A stretch of 64,000 nucleotides of DNA from CADCTB01 sp035494015 (lineage in GTDB: Bacteria > Actinomycetota > Acidimicrobiia > Acidimicrobiales > AC-14). The notes under the pieces are model-generated. The model was not told the origin of the DNA. It searched no databases and was given only the letters and a program-made list of their open reading frames with translations. The translations under genes were made by a program, and so were the position numbers. Shown here one piece after another: positions 50,439 through 59,479 of the stretch. The stretch spans positions 34,858 through 98,857 of the forward strand of contig DATJHJ010000030.1 of NCBI GenBank assembly GCA_035494015.1. The letters are read 5' to 3'. Numbering within the stretch: the first letter of the stretch is position 1; each line of letters starts with the position of its first letter.

Positions 50439-51583
50439 CGCTGACCTCCTACAGCCAGAACCACGAGGACGTCCTCCTCGCCCGGCTCTTCCCGCCCGGG
50501 GTGCCTGGCTTCTTCGTCGACGTCGGGGCCATGGATCCGGTCCTGCACTCGGTGACCAAGCTCTTCTCCGACCGGGGCTGGCAGGGGGTCAACGTGGAAC
50601 CGGCGGCCGCCCACTTCGCCCGGCTGCAGGCGGGGCGGCCCCGTGACGTGTGCCTCAACGTCGGGCTCTCCGACCACGAGGGGACCTTGACCCTCTACGA
50701 ATCGGACCCCAACGCCGGCTGGTCCACCTTCTCCGAGGCGATCGCGGCCCAGCACCGGGATGCCGGGATCCCCCTCCTCGAGCGGTCCGTGCCGGTGATG
50801 ACCCTGGCCCAGGTCTGCCAGAAGTACGTGACCGGCACGATCGACTTCCTGTCGATCGACGTGGAGGGCCACGAGCGCCAGGTGATCCAGGGCGGCGACT
50901 GGCGGACGTGGCGGCCCCGCGTGGTCCTGGTCGAGGCCACCGAGCCCAACACCACCATCACCACCCACCACCAGTGGGAGCACCTGCTGCTCGAAGCCGA
51001 CTACGTATTCGCCGCCTTCGACGGGCTGAACCGCTACTACGTGCGGGCCGAGGACGAGCACCTGGCGGCGGCGCTGGCCACGCCCGTGAACGTCCTCGAC
51101 GACTACGTGCCCCATGGCTACGAGAGCCGGATCGCCGACCTCAGCTTCCGCCTCGACGCCTCGGAACGCCACCTCGCCGCGTCCCGTGTCCTGAACGCCA
51201 CCATCTCCGCCGAACACGTCGCCCTGCTGAGCGAGGTCGCGGCGCTGCGGCCCAAGTACAGGGAGCTGCAGGACGAGGTGCTCCTGCTCCGCGACCAGTA
51301 CACCAACGTCCTGGCCAGCACGCGCGCCCACTTCGCATCGATCAAAGAGAGCGTCCTCAGCACGTCGGTGGAATCGGAGCAGCTGCGCCTGGAGGTCGCC
51401 GACGCCCGGGCCCGCACCGAGGCGGTATCCACGTTGTTCGACAACATCGGCCAGGCCGGGCTCGGCATCGCCCGGCGACTGACCAAGATGTCCGAGCGCC
51501 ATCCGGCCGCCGGCGACCTGTCCAAGAAGGCCCTGGCCGGCGGGTTGCGGCTGACGCGGGCGGCCCAGAGGAGAACGAGCTGA
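50435..51583 (+). CDS. FkbM methyltransferase with C-terminal coiled coil (cassette A)
   Basis: A 382-residue protein. Residues about 1-215 are FkbM-type: TSYSQNHEDVLLARLFPPGVPGFFVDVGAMDP, GWQGVNVEPAAAHFARL, GTIDFLSIDVEGHERQVIQGGDW and RVVLVEATEPNT. From about 235 there is a long heptad-like helix (RLDASERHLAASRVLNATI, LSEVAALRPKYRELQDEVLLLRDQY) and then an amphipathic end GLGIARRLTKMSERHPAAGDL. The design (methyltransferase plus coiled coil plus amphipathic tail) recalls WbdD, which caps and measures O-antigen. Coupled to its neighbours by GTGA and TGATG overlaps. It has a close counterpart at 53582-54709. Confidence 0.92.
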   Translation: MTLTSYSQNHEDVLLARLFPPGVPGFFVDVGAMDPVLHSVTKLFSDRGWQGVNVEPAAAHFARLQAGRPRDVCLNVGLSDHEGTLTLYESDPNAGWSTFSEAIAAQHRDAGIPLLERSVPVMTLAQVCQKYVTGTIDFLSIDVEGHERQVIQGGDWRTWRPRVVLVEATEPNTTITTHHQWEHLLLEADYVFAAFDGLNRYYVRAEDEHLAAALATPVNVLDDYVPHGYESRIADLSFRLDASERHLAASRVLNATISAEHVALLSEVAALRPKYRELQDEVLLLRDQYTNVLASTRAHFASIKESVLSTSVESEQLRLEVADARARTEAVSTLFDNIGQAGLGIARRLTKMSERHPAAGDLSKKALAGGLRLTRAAQRRTS

Positions 51584-52356
51584 TGCAAGGTCTGCCGACG
51601 TCCCAGGACGACCCCCGCCTCGAAGGCTGGTACCACACCGTGGACCTGGGGGACGGTCTCGTCTCGAAGGGCATGTTCGACCACCGCTCCGTCGTCGACC
51701 AGTACGGCATCCCCCAGTCCCTCAAGGGCAAGACCGCCCTTGACATCGCCACCGGCGACGGCTTCTTCGCCTTCGAGCTCGAGCGCAGAGGCGCCGAGCG
51801 GGTCCTCGCCGTCGACGTACCCACCATCGGCGATTGCGACTGGATGCCACGCATGAAGTCCCGGCTCGGTGACTCGGCCCGCAACCGGGCGTGGCCGGCG
51901 CATTTCCGGATGGCTCACGCCATGCGCGGCTCGAGCGTCGAGTACCGGGCGGCCAGCGTCTACGAGCTGTCGCCCTATACCATCGGCACGTTCGACGTCG
52001 TCTTCTGCGGGTCGCTGCTCCTGCACCTCCAGAACCCGCTGGGGGCCCTGGCCGCCATCCGGTCGGTGACCAACGAGCTGCTCGTCATCGAGACCGCCGT
52101 GCTCCCCGCGTTCGAGGCGGTTCCCGACCAGCCGCTGATGTCCTTCGGCTACCCGGCCGCCGAGGAGGAGCCCGGCGAGGGGAACTCCTACTGGGTGTTC
52201 AGCACGTGTGCCCTGCGCAAGATGCTGGCCTACGCCGACTTCCCGGTGACCGAGCCCCAAAACGTGTTCTTCCTGCCGCCCAACGGCCCCATCGGCAGCG
52301 CGGTCGTGGCCTACACCAGCGCCCCCGCCCACGAGACCTGGACCGGCATGCCGTGA
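51583..52356 (+). CDS. SAM-dependent methyltransferase
   Basis: A 257-residue class I methyltransferase. Motif I is TALDIATGDGFFAFELERRGAERVLAVDVP near residue 50. The region RMAHAMRGSSVEYRAASVYELSPYTIGTFDVVFCGSLLLHLQNPLGALAAIR is characteristic of the CmoB-like/Methyltransf_23 group that includes glycan and small-molecule methyltransferases. ELLVIETAVLP and WVFSTCALRKMLAYADF follow. It is one base overlapped with the preceding gene and four bases (GTGA) with the next, so it is part of the same mRNA. A glycan O-methyltransferase role is inferred from location. Confidence 0.9.
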   Translation: MQGLPTSQDDPRLEGWYHTVDLGDGLVSKGMFDHRSVVDQYGIPQSLKGKTALDIATGDGFFAFELERRGAERVLAVDVPTIGDCDWMPRMKSRLGDSARNRAWPAHFRMAHAMRGSSVEYRAASVYELSPYTIGTFDVVFCGSLLLHLQNPLGALAAIRSVTNELLVIETAVLPAFEAVPDQPLMSFGYPAAEEEPGEGNSYWVFSTCALRKMLAYADFPVTEPQNVFFLPPNGPIGSAVVAYTSAPAHETWTGMP

Positions 52357-53585
52357 CGCTGGCCGGCGCCGGCGCCGGGCTGGGCGCGGAGGAGCGGCTC
52401 GGGCAACCATGGCTCGACGACGCCGACGCCCCCATCTCCGGACCACCCGCCGAGCGGGTCTGGTTCGCCCAAGCCCTGCGCGGCGTCGCCTGCCTGATCG
52501 TGGTCTGGGAACACCTCGCCCACGTCTACCTGACCTCGCCGGCGGTCGTGCGGCTCGTCATCTTCACCCCACCCGACCCGCGCCTCGGCGTGGCGCCCCC
52601 GCGCGCCCAGACCGCCGTCTACGAGTGGATGACGAAGATCCACGTCGTCCCCGGCCAGTTCGGGGTGTCGCTGTTCTTCCTCATCAGCGGCTTTGTGATC
52701 CCCTTCTCGCTCGAGCGCCACCGCCTCGGTGGCTTCTTCGTGCGCCGCTTCTTCCGCCTCTACCCGACGCTGTGGGCGGCCATCGGCGTCTCCCTCACCG
52801 CCCTCGCGGTGCAGGCGTTCCTGGTGCACAACGGCTTCCCGGTGGGCAAGAAGTCCATCGCCACCAGCGGGCTGCTGGTGGGCGTCTATGCCGGCCAGCC
52901 GTGGGTCGACCCCGTCTACTGGACGTTGGCCATCGAAGAGCTGTTCTATGCGATCGTGGCCATCGTGGCCTGGCGCCGGCTGCTGAGCCGCCCCGCGGTG
53001 CTCGCCGGCGTGACCCTCGTCCTGGCCGTCACCGCGGTCGCCTTGGCCCGGATGCCCGCGCCCACCACGTTCGTGCCCCACTTCTGGTACCTGCGGACCC
53101 ATCTGGCCCGCAACAGCTGCTTCGTGATCTTCATTCTCGTCGGCGTGGCCTTCCACCAGCACTACCGGGGCCGGTGGAGCGGTCCCGCCGCCGTGGCCAT
53201 GGGTGGAGCGCTGCTCGCCACGTTCGCCGTCGGCCTCCTCGCCGGGCCGTTCCCCGGGAATCAGACCGGACTTTACCTGGGCTCGGCCGTCGCCGCCCTG
53301 CTGGTGTTCACCCCGCTCTACGTGCTGCGCGACCGCGTCCCCTACGTCGGGGTCCTCGACGCCCTGGCCGACATCAGCTACCCGCTGTACCTCATCCACA
53401 CGGTGCTGGGCTGGATACTGCTGCGGGCGCTGCTCCACGTGTTCCCGAACTTCTTCGTGGCCGTGCCGCTGACCCTCGCCGTCTGCATCGCCGTCGCCAC
53501 CGTGGTCCACCGCCTGGTCGAGCTCCCGTCGAACGCCTTGGGGCGGCGGATCGTGGCCCGCCCCGCCTTCCGCCGAGCCCCCTAG
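52353..53585 (+). CDS. Acyltransferase 3 family membrane protein
   Basis: A 410-residue polytopic membrane protein of the acyltransferase 3 (OafA/NodX) family, which transfers acetyl or succinyl groups to surface sugars. After a soluble N-terminus, RVWFAQALRGVACLIVVWEHLAHVYL contains the conserved RGxAxLxVxxxH region with the catalytic-type His. GQFGVSLFFLISGFVIPFSL and FFVRRFFRLYPTLW are also family motifs. About ten helices follow. GTG start in a GTGA overlap with the methyltransferase. Its TAG stop shares the palindrome CTAG with the stop of the convergent FkbM gene at 53582. It ends the plus-strand operon. Confidence 0.92.
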   Translation: MTLAGAGAGLGAEERLGQPWLDDADAPISGPPAERVWFAQALRGVACLIVVWEHLAHVYLTSPAVVRLVIFTPPDPRLGVAPPRAQTAVYEWMTKIHVVPGQFGVSLFFLISGFVIPFSLERHRLGGFFVRRFFRLYPTLWAAIGVSLTALAVQAFLVHNGFPVGKKSIATSGLLVGVYAGQPWVDPVYWTLAIEELFYAIVAIVAWRRLLSRPAVLAGVTLVLAVTAVALARMPAPTTFVPHFWYLRTHLARNSCFVIFILVGVAFHQHYRGRWSGPAAVAMGGALLATFAVGLLAGPFPGNQTGLYLGSAVAALLVFTPLYVLRDRVPYVGVLDALADISYPLYLIHTVLGWILLRALLHVFPNFFVAVPLTLAVCIAVATVVHRLVELPSNALGRRIVARPAFRRAP

Positions 53586-54709
53586 CGCCCCGAGGGCAGG
53601 CGTCGCTTCACGTCGACCGCCTTGCGCATGGACGCCTTGACCAGCGAGCCCGCCTGCGGGAACCGCTGTGAGAGCCGGCTGAGCCGCCGCGCCACCGCCA
53701 GCCCGTCCGCGGCGACGCCTTCCACCATCTTCTGGGTGGCGGCAACCTGTTCCATGGCCGCGGCCATGTCGTGCCGCATCTGCTCGTAGCGGCTGCGGAC
53801 GTCGGCGATCATGGCCCGGACGACCTCGTACTGCGTCTTGGAGGCAAGCAGGGCGAGCTCCAGCTCTCGATACCTGGTCTCGAGCCGCTTGTACTCCGCG
53901 TGGAGGAAGGTGACCTGCTGGCGGAAGGCCGCCGACTCCGCCTGGTAGGCCTGGTTCAACGCCTTGGTGGCGGCCAGCTCGTGCAGGGCGGCCTGGGCCG
54001 ACCCGTTGGCCGCCTCGATCTGGCGGGCGAACTCGTACGGCACGAACTCGTCGAGGACGTTGGCCGGCACCCGGAGGGGGTCGACGAGCACGGCGTCCTC
54101 GCTGCGCACGTAGTAGCGGTTCAGGCCGTCGAAGGCCGCGAACAGGTAGTCGGCGTCGAGCAGCACGTGCTCCCAGGCCTCATGGGTCGGGACGGTGGTG
54201 CCCGGCCGGGTGGCCTCGACCACCACCACCCGGGGCCGCCAGCGGCTCCAGTCCGCCCCCCGCAGCACCTGCCCCTCGTACCCCTCCACGTCCACCGACA
54301 GGAAGTCGATCGTCGTCCGCACGTGGTCCTCGCACAGGCGGGCCAGGGTGGTGACCGGCGCCGTGCGTCGGACGAGGGGGATGCCCGCCTCGATATGCGT
54401 CTTGGCCTGCTGCTCGTCGAACGTGGACCACCCGGAGTCCGGGGGCGACTCGTAGAAGGCCAGCTCCCCCTCGCGATCGGCCACCCCGGCGTTGACGTTG
54501 ACGTCGCGGGGGCGCATGGCGGAAAGCCGCTCGAACGGCGCCGACGACGGTTCCACGTTGATCCCGTGCCAGCCCAGGTCGTAGAAGTGGCGGGTCACGG
54601 AGTTGTAGGTCGGGTCGTAGGCCCCGATGTCGATGTAGAACCCGTCCGCGCCCCGCGGGAAGAGCCGGTCGAGGACGACATCCTCCCGGTTCTGGGCGTA
54701 GGAGATCAT
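53582..54709 (-). CDS. FkbM methyltransferase with C-terminal coiled coil (cassette B)
   Basis: A 375-residue paralog of the 50435 protein. FkbM domain about 1-210: ISYAQNREDVVLDRLFPRGADGFYIDIGAYDP, GWHGINVEPSSAPFERL, TIDFLSVDVEGYEGQVLRGADW and RVVVVEATRPGT. From about 230 a long coiled coil (AYQAESAAFRQQVTFLHAEYKRLETRYRELELALLASK) is longer and more regular than in cassette A, and ends in GLAVARRLSRLSQRFPQAGSL, very like the tail of the paralog. ATG overlaps the stop of the giant upstream gene as ATGA. Likely function is glycan methylation, with a possible length-sensing role from the coiled coil. Confidence 0.92.
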   Translation of the reverse strand: MISYAQNREDVVLDRLFPRGADGFYIDIGAYDPTYNSVTRHFYDLGWHGINVEPSSAPFERLSAMRPRDVNVNAGVADREGELAFYESPPDSGWSTFDEQQAKTHIEAGIPLVRRTAPVTTLARLCEDHVRTTIDFLSVDVEGYEGQVLRGADWSRWRPRVVVVEATRPGTTVPTHEAWEHVLLDADYLFAAFDGLNRYYVRSEDAVLVDPLRVPANVLDEFVPYEFARQIEAANGSAQAALHELAATKALNQAYQAESAAFRQQVTFLHAEYKRLETRYRELELALLASKTQYEVVRAMIADVRSRYEQMRHDMAAAMEQVAATQKMVEGVAADGLAVARRLSRLSQRFPQAGSLVKASMRKAVDVKRRLPSGR

Positions 54710-57700
54710 CGGGTGCCGTCCCCGGGCCCCACGCCCGCGGCCACGTCGGTCGACCAGGAGGCGATGGCGTCGCGAACCTCGGGCACCGGATCGCGGCGAA
54801 GGTCCGCCACCAGCGCCTGCACCGATGGGTGGCCGAGGATGGTGGGGCCGGAACGGGCCAGGGCCCGGGCCATGTAGACGCGGTGGTTGTGGTTGGGGTG
54901 GGCGCCGTCGGCCACGATGCGGGCCACCCGCTCCTCCAGGCCGAGTGGCGCACGGACCGGCCAGGCGGCCAAGGTCGGCGTGCGCTTGACCGCCAGGTAG
55001 TCGACCAGCGTCTGGGGCTGGAAGTCCGCCGGGTCGACGGGCACGAGCCCGTCCTGATCCACGATGAAGCTGGCATAGCCGAGGGCGGCGACAGCCTCGA
55101 CGAGATCCTCAGGAGTGGCGCCGTAGGGAAACAGGGTGTGGCCGTTGCACTCGTAGAGCAACGGCGGCGCCTGGGGGCCCTCGAGCACGCCGCGCATCCC
55201 CTTCAGCACCTGGAGCTCCCAGCCCTCCACGTCCATCTTCACGAAGGCCAGGGGCCGGAACGAGAGCGCGTCCAGCAGATCGGCGATGCTGAGAGCGGCG
55301 GTTGCGGTTGCCTGCGCCATCTCAGGCCGGTCGTCGTCGCCGAGGGAGACCTGGCCCCACGGCCCGTGGGCGTGAAAGCGCACCTCGCCCGGCGCGTCCG
55401 ACGCCACCGCCTCCACCACGGTGAGGTTGGAGAAGCCGTTGCGCGCCGCGCTGGCCCGCAGCAGGCCGGCGTTCTCCGGGGAGGCCTCGATGGCCAGCGC
55501 CTGGGCGCCGACCGCGGCGGCGGCGAGGGAGAACGTGCCAACGTGGGCGCCGATGTCGAGCACCCGCTCGCCGGGGCTGATGACGTCGGTCATGAGCTTC
55601 ACCAGCCCCTGATCGAGGCTCACGCCGACGGAGAGGGCGAAGGTCACCTGGTCGCCGACGCGCGGATCGACGACCACGTCGAACTCCGGGCCACCGGGGA
55701 TAGCGACCCGGGAGCTCCTCCAGTGCAGGGCCGGACCGTCGTCACCCTCGGCGGCGGGTGCCCCCGCCGCCGAGGAGGCCCCGCTGTCGAGCTGGGCGGC
55801 CCAGGTCGCCAGCTCGGCTTCGAAACGGCCGGCGAGGTCGCGCCCGGCGCGGGCCGCGCCCGGGTGGGGGGCCATGTCGGCCAGGTGGCGGTCGACCTCG
55901 ACCAGGAGCCGGTCCAGGTCCTCCGTGCGCTGGTCGATCTCGGCGCAGTCGTCCCGGATCGTGGACCCGTGCCGGCCCATGGCCGCCAAACGGTCGTGAT
56001 CGGAGACCGGCCCCGAGGCCGCGCTGGCCGACGGCGCCCCGGCCACCACTGGGGCACCCTCGGGGCCGGTACGGGTCACCGTCTTGGCGATGAGGCCGCG
56101 GTTGTGCTCGGCGATGGCGGCGAGGGTGGCCTCCGACGGCCGGGCCCAGGCATTGGGCACCCAGGGGTAGTCGGCCGGCTTGCGCAGCGCCAGGTGGACC
56201 GAGGTGAACACGTACCCCTCGTGCAGGAGGATGATGTGGGGGAACTCCCAGGCCTGGTACTCCGTGCGCTGATCGCCCTCCTTGGTGGCGGCGAGGTGCT
56301 GCAGGATGGACTGCGTGAGGTCCCGGCGCACCGACAGGGTTTCGTCGGAGACGTCGGTGTCGAGTTCGTCGACCAGCTCCAGTCCACTGGCCTCGACGAT
56401 GAACCGCTGCAGGTTCTCGGCCGAGAACAGCAGGGTCAGCCCGGGCCAGCCGATTCCCCCCGGCGGGCCGGCGAGGCGGATCTCGGTCGACAGGGTCAGC
56501 ACCCCACCCGGCTTGAGGACCCTGCCCATCTCGTAGGCCGCGCTGGCCACATCGTCGAGGTCGCCGAAATGCTCGATCGACCCGGACGAGTAGATGCCGT
56601 CGAAGGTGTCGTCGGGATACCGGAGGCTGCGCCCGTCCATGTGCTGGACGACGAGGCGATCAGCGTCGAACGGGTACGGGGCCACGTCCTGGGGCTGGAT
56701 CAGCATCGACAGCGGGGCGGTGGGCTCCCAATCGCCGGAGGCGAGGTACCGGTCGGTGGCGAAGACCTGCTTGGCCTCCCGGGTGAGGAAGAACGACGTG
56801 TCCTCAGCGCCGGCGGCGACGCCCAGAATGGTGGCGTCACGGTGCAGCGCGCCGAAGTGGCGCAGGGTGCGCACTGCCATGGCCACTTCCCAGTCTTTGC
56901 GGTGCTCAGAACCCACGGGAAACCCGGCCGGCAGATTTGGGAGCTTGTACGCACAGACATCACGGATGATCTCGAGCAACTCGGGCCTCGAGAAGTCCTC
57001 GATCTCGCAGACCTTGTTGAATCGGAAAGGCTTCACGACGGGCTCGGAATTTCGACTCGTTGCGACGGAAACTGCGGCGAGCGCCCCCCTGGGCCGCTCG
57101 ACGGCGCCGTGGGCAGGGCGGCGAACACTGGCACCGCACATGTTTAGCACGCCGGCATACGCGTCCGCCATGCCGTCGACCGTTCCGGCCACCTCATAGA
57201 AGCATCTGCCCTCGGCCGCGATGCGCTCCCGCAGGGCAACGTCTGAGGCGAGGCGGGTGAGCTCGGCGGCAATCGCGGGCGCGCGGTACCGGTTCATAGG
57301 GATGAGCGTGACCAGGTCATCGGGCATGCCAGGCCAATGGGGCAGCTCGGATGTGACCACCGGGCGACCGGCGGCCATCGCCTGCATCAGGAGTGTCAAC
57401 GCACGTGTACTCAGGGGTGATTGCGGGAGCAGGATCACATCGCACGCCAGCACATATTGCTCCAGGTCCGAGGACGACCCGCCCCCTACAATGACTATCG
57501 GAGCATGCTGATCGACGATCGACAGGGACTGTTCGTCTGGTGGCTGACCGACGACGACCAGGAGGCTGTCGGGATGTGACACCGCCATTGCCGTCACCGC
57601 GTCGACCCATTCTTCGAGACCCCTCGGGGCGCCGTCGATGAGAAAGACGCCGACGACGAACGTCGTGCTCGTCGCACCGAACCCGGACCGGACCGCCTGC

Positions 57701-59382
57701 CTTCGGCGGGAAGGATGCCGCAAGGGATCGGCAACACCGACCGGGATGGTGTGGACGGCAGCCGGCCGGGAGGCGGCGCGCAACACACCCGCCGCGCCCT
57801 CGCGGTGGACGATCTGGGCCACGCTCCTATGGACGACCTGGTCGACGGTCCGAAGGTCGCCGAGGCCGTCGTGGACGACGGCGATCCCGGGATGGGCGCC
57901 GAGGGCCGCGAGCGTGCCCGCCGGCACCGCCGGCCCGGCGAGCTGGTAGAGGAAGGCGTCGAACGGTGCCAGTGCGTGCCGGCGATCGAGGGCGGTGGTG
58001 TGGGCCACCCGGTGGCGGGCCAGGACGGCTGCGGTGGGCATGCACCCGTCCTCGACGAACACCTCGACGTCGTAGCGGCGGCCGAGGGCACCGAGCAGAT
58101 GGAGGCTGTAGTCGGCGACCGGGGAGGTGTCGGGCGGAACGGGCGTGAGCACGGCGATCCTGGGGCGCAGGTCGGTGGCCGGCTCGCCCGCTACGGCGGC
58201 CCCGTAACACTCGAGCGTGCGCGTCGCCAGCTGGGCCTTGTCGAAGCGCGCCGCCTGGAGCAAGCCCCGTTCGCCCATAGCCTGCCGCTTCTCCCGGTCC
58301 TCGTGGAGCTCCTGGATGGCGAGTGCGAAACCGTGGGCGTCGTCCGGGTCGACCAGCAGCGCGGCATCGCCCGCCGCTTCGGGAAGGGACGACGCAGTCG
58401 TGGTCACCACCGGCGCTCCGCACCGCATGGCCTCCACGACGGGCAGGCCGAACCCCTCGTAGCGGGAAGGATGCACTACCACGGCGGCGCCGTTGTACAG
58501 GGCGGTCAGCTCCTCGTCGGTCACCAGATCGGTGAGGACGATGTCGCCCGCCACCCCCAGGCGCCCCGCCCGCTCTTCGAGGAAGGCGATGCCGTGGCGA
58601 TCCAGGTGGCAGCAGACGACGAGGGGCAGCGCGGCCCGGAGCGGGGCGGGAAGCAGGGAGTACGCCCGCAGCAGCGTGGTCAGGTTCTTGGTGTGGTGCA
58701 GGTGGCTCACTGTGAGCACGTAGCTTTCGGGCAACGGCACCCGCCGCCGCAGGTCGGCGAGGGCAGCCGCCACGTCGGTGGGGGCCATCACGCGAAAGCT
58801 GTCGTCGGGGATCGGCCAGGCCACATCGATGCGGTGAACAGGAAACCCGAGGTATCGGGCGGCATCGGTCCTGGCCGACTCGGATATGGCAATCATCCGG
58901 GCTGATCGGCCCAGGAAGGCCAGGGTACGGAGATACTGCTCCTCCCACCAGCCCGACAGGTATTGCGCCGGGTAGATGAGCGGTATGAGGTCGTAGAAGC
59001 TCGCAACCATCGGGCATATGTCGAAGTCGACAAGCACCGGCCGATCGTAGTGGAAGGGAGCAGTAGCGTGAAAAAGATCGAGCCCCCTACCACTCACCCA
59101 TCTGAGGTATTCCTCGACCCGGCGCAGCATGGTCGATGAATCCTCTATCGGTGGACCTTCGGCAAAACCTACCGGGTAGCTCGAAACGGATACGTTGGGT
59201 GAGCGTCGGATGAGCGGGTCGATCAGCGATTGATCGTGATTCGAATTGCATAAGAGGACGTACTCGTTATCCCGATCTACCTCCAAGACAGCCCGGAGCT
59301 GTTGCTGGGTATAGCGGCCGATTCCCCGGTGCATCAACTCTCGTCCGACACCGAGTATGCGGTAGTCTATTCCAATGCGCAC
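54706..59382 (-). CDS. Four-module fusion: GT4-GT4-methyltransferase-FkbM (cassette B)
   Basis: A 1558-residue protein that joins, in one frame, the two proteins encoded separately in cassette A. Module 1 (about 1-395, VRIGIDYRILGVGRELMHRGIGRYTQQQL, HPSRYEGFGLPVVEAMRCGAPVV) is GT4 with the E-x7-E pair. Module 2 (about 405-770) is a shorter GT4-like domain whose donor site is SPLSTRALTLLMQAMAAGRPVV, lacking that pair. Module 3 (about 782-1090) is a methyltransferase (NKVCEIEDFSRPELL, DGIYSSGSIEHFGDLDDVASAAYEMGRVLKPGGVLTLST). Module 4 (about 1233-1430) is FkbM (VLDIGAHVGTFSLAAAAVGAQALAIEASPENAGLL, AFVKMDVEGWELQVLKGM), followed by a helical tail. GTG start with GGAG about 5-6 nt upstream; an in-frame start at 59436 adds 18 residues. 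Cassette A encodes the same set as two coupled genes. Confidence 0.9.
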   Translation of the reverse strand: MRIGIDYRILGVGRELMHRGIGRYTQQQLRAVLEVDRDNEYVLLCNSNHDQSLIDPLIRRSPNVSVSSYPVGFAEGPPIEDSSTMLRRVEEYLRWVSGRGLDLFHATAPFHYDRPVLVDFDICPMVASFYDLIPLIYPAQYLSGWWEEQYLRTLAFLGRSARMIAISESARTDAARYLGFPVHRIDVAWPIPDDSFRVMAPTDVAAALADLRRRVPLPESYVLTVSHLHHTKNLTTLLRAYSLLPAPLRAALPLVVCCHLDRHGIAFLEERAGRLGVAGDIVLTDLVTDEELTALYNGAAVVVHPSRYEGFGLPVVEAMRCGAPVVTTTASSLPEAAGDAALLVDPDDAHGFALAIQELHEDREKRQAMGERGLLQAARFDKAQLATRTLECYGAAVAGEPATDLRPRIAVLTPVPPDTSPVADYSLHLLGALGRRYDVEVFVEDGCMPTAAVLARHRVAHTTALDRRHALAPFDAFLYQLAGPAVPAGTLAALGAHPGIAVVHDGLGDLRTVDQVVHRSVAQIVHREGAAGVLRAASRPAAVHTIPVGVADPLRHPSRRRQAVRSGFGATSTTFVVGVFLIDGAPRGLEEWVDAVTAMAVSHPDSLLVVVGQPPDEQSLSIVDQHAPIVIVGGGSSSDLEQYVLACDVILLPQSPLSTRALTLLMQAMAAGRPVVTSELPHWPGMPDDLVTLIPMNRYRAPAIAAELTRLASDVALRERIAAEGRCFYEVAGTVDGMADAYAGVLNMCGASVRRPAHGAVERPRGALAAVSVATSRNSEPVVKPFRFNKVCEIEDFSRPELLEIIRDVCAYKLPNLPAGFPVGSEHRKDWEVAMAVRTLRHFGALHRDATILGVAAGAEDTSFFLTREAKQVFATDRYLASGDWEPTAPLSMLIQPQDVAPYPFDADRLVVQHMDGRSLRYPDDTFDGIYSSGSIEHFGDLDDVASAAYEMGRVLKPGGVLTLSTEIRLAGPPGGIGWPGLTLLFSAENLQRFIVEASGLELVDELDTDVSDETLSVRRDLTQSILQHLAATKEGDQRTEYQAWEFPHIILLHEGYVFTSVHLALRKPADYPWVPNAWARPSEATLAAIAEHNRGLIAKTVTRTGPEGAPVVAGAPSASAASGPVSDHDRLAAMGRHGSTIRDDCAEIDQRTEDLDRLLVEVDRHLADMAPHPGAARAGRDLAGRFEAELATWAAQLDSGASSAAGAPAAEGDDGPALHWRSSRVAIPGGPEFDVVVDPRVGDQVTFALSVGVSLDQGLVKLMTDVISPGERVLDIGAHVGTFSLAAAAVGAQALAIEASPENAGLLRASAARNGFSNLTVVEAVASDAPGEVRFHAHGPWGQVSLGDDDRPEMAQATATAALSIADLLDALSFRPLAFVKMDVEGWELQVLKGMRGVLEGPQAPPLLYECNGHTLFPYGATPEDLVEAVAALGYASFIVDQDGLVPVDPADFQPQTLVDYLAVKRTPTLAAWPVRAPLGLEERVARIVADGAHPNHNHRVYMARALARSGPTILGHPSVQALVADLRRDPVPEVRDAIASWSTDVAAGVGPGDGTR

Positions 59383-59479
59383 GCGTGCTCCACGTTCACC
59401 GCGCCAGGATAGAGGGACGCCTCGGGTATGCGCCAAACCTCTCTCGTCGGTACCGGCCGTGACAAGCGGCGGAGCCTAA
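59383..59479. promoter_or_regulatory. Divergent intergenic region between cassette B and the 59480 gene
   Basis: The 97 bases separate the divergent GTG starts of the giant fusion and the FkbM-like gene, so both promoters must lie here or in the ends of the genes. GCGGAG (59468-59473) is the plus-strand ribosome site, and GGAG lies just upstream of the minus-strand GTG. I see no clear -10/-35 pair. Confidence 0.4.
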
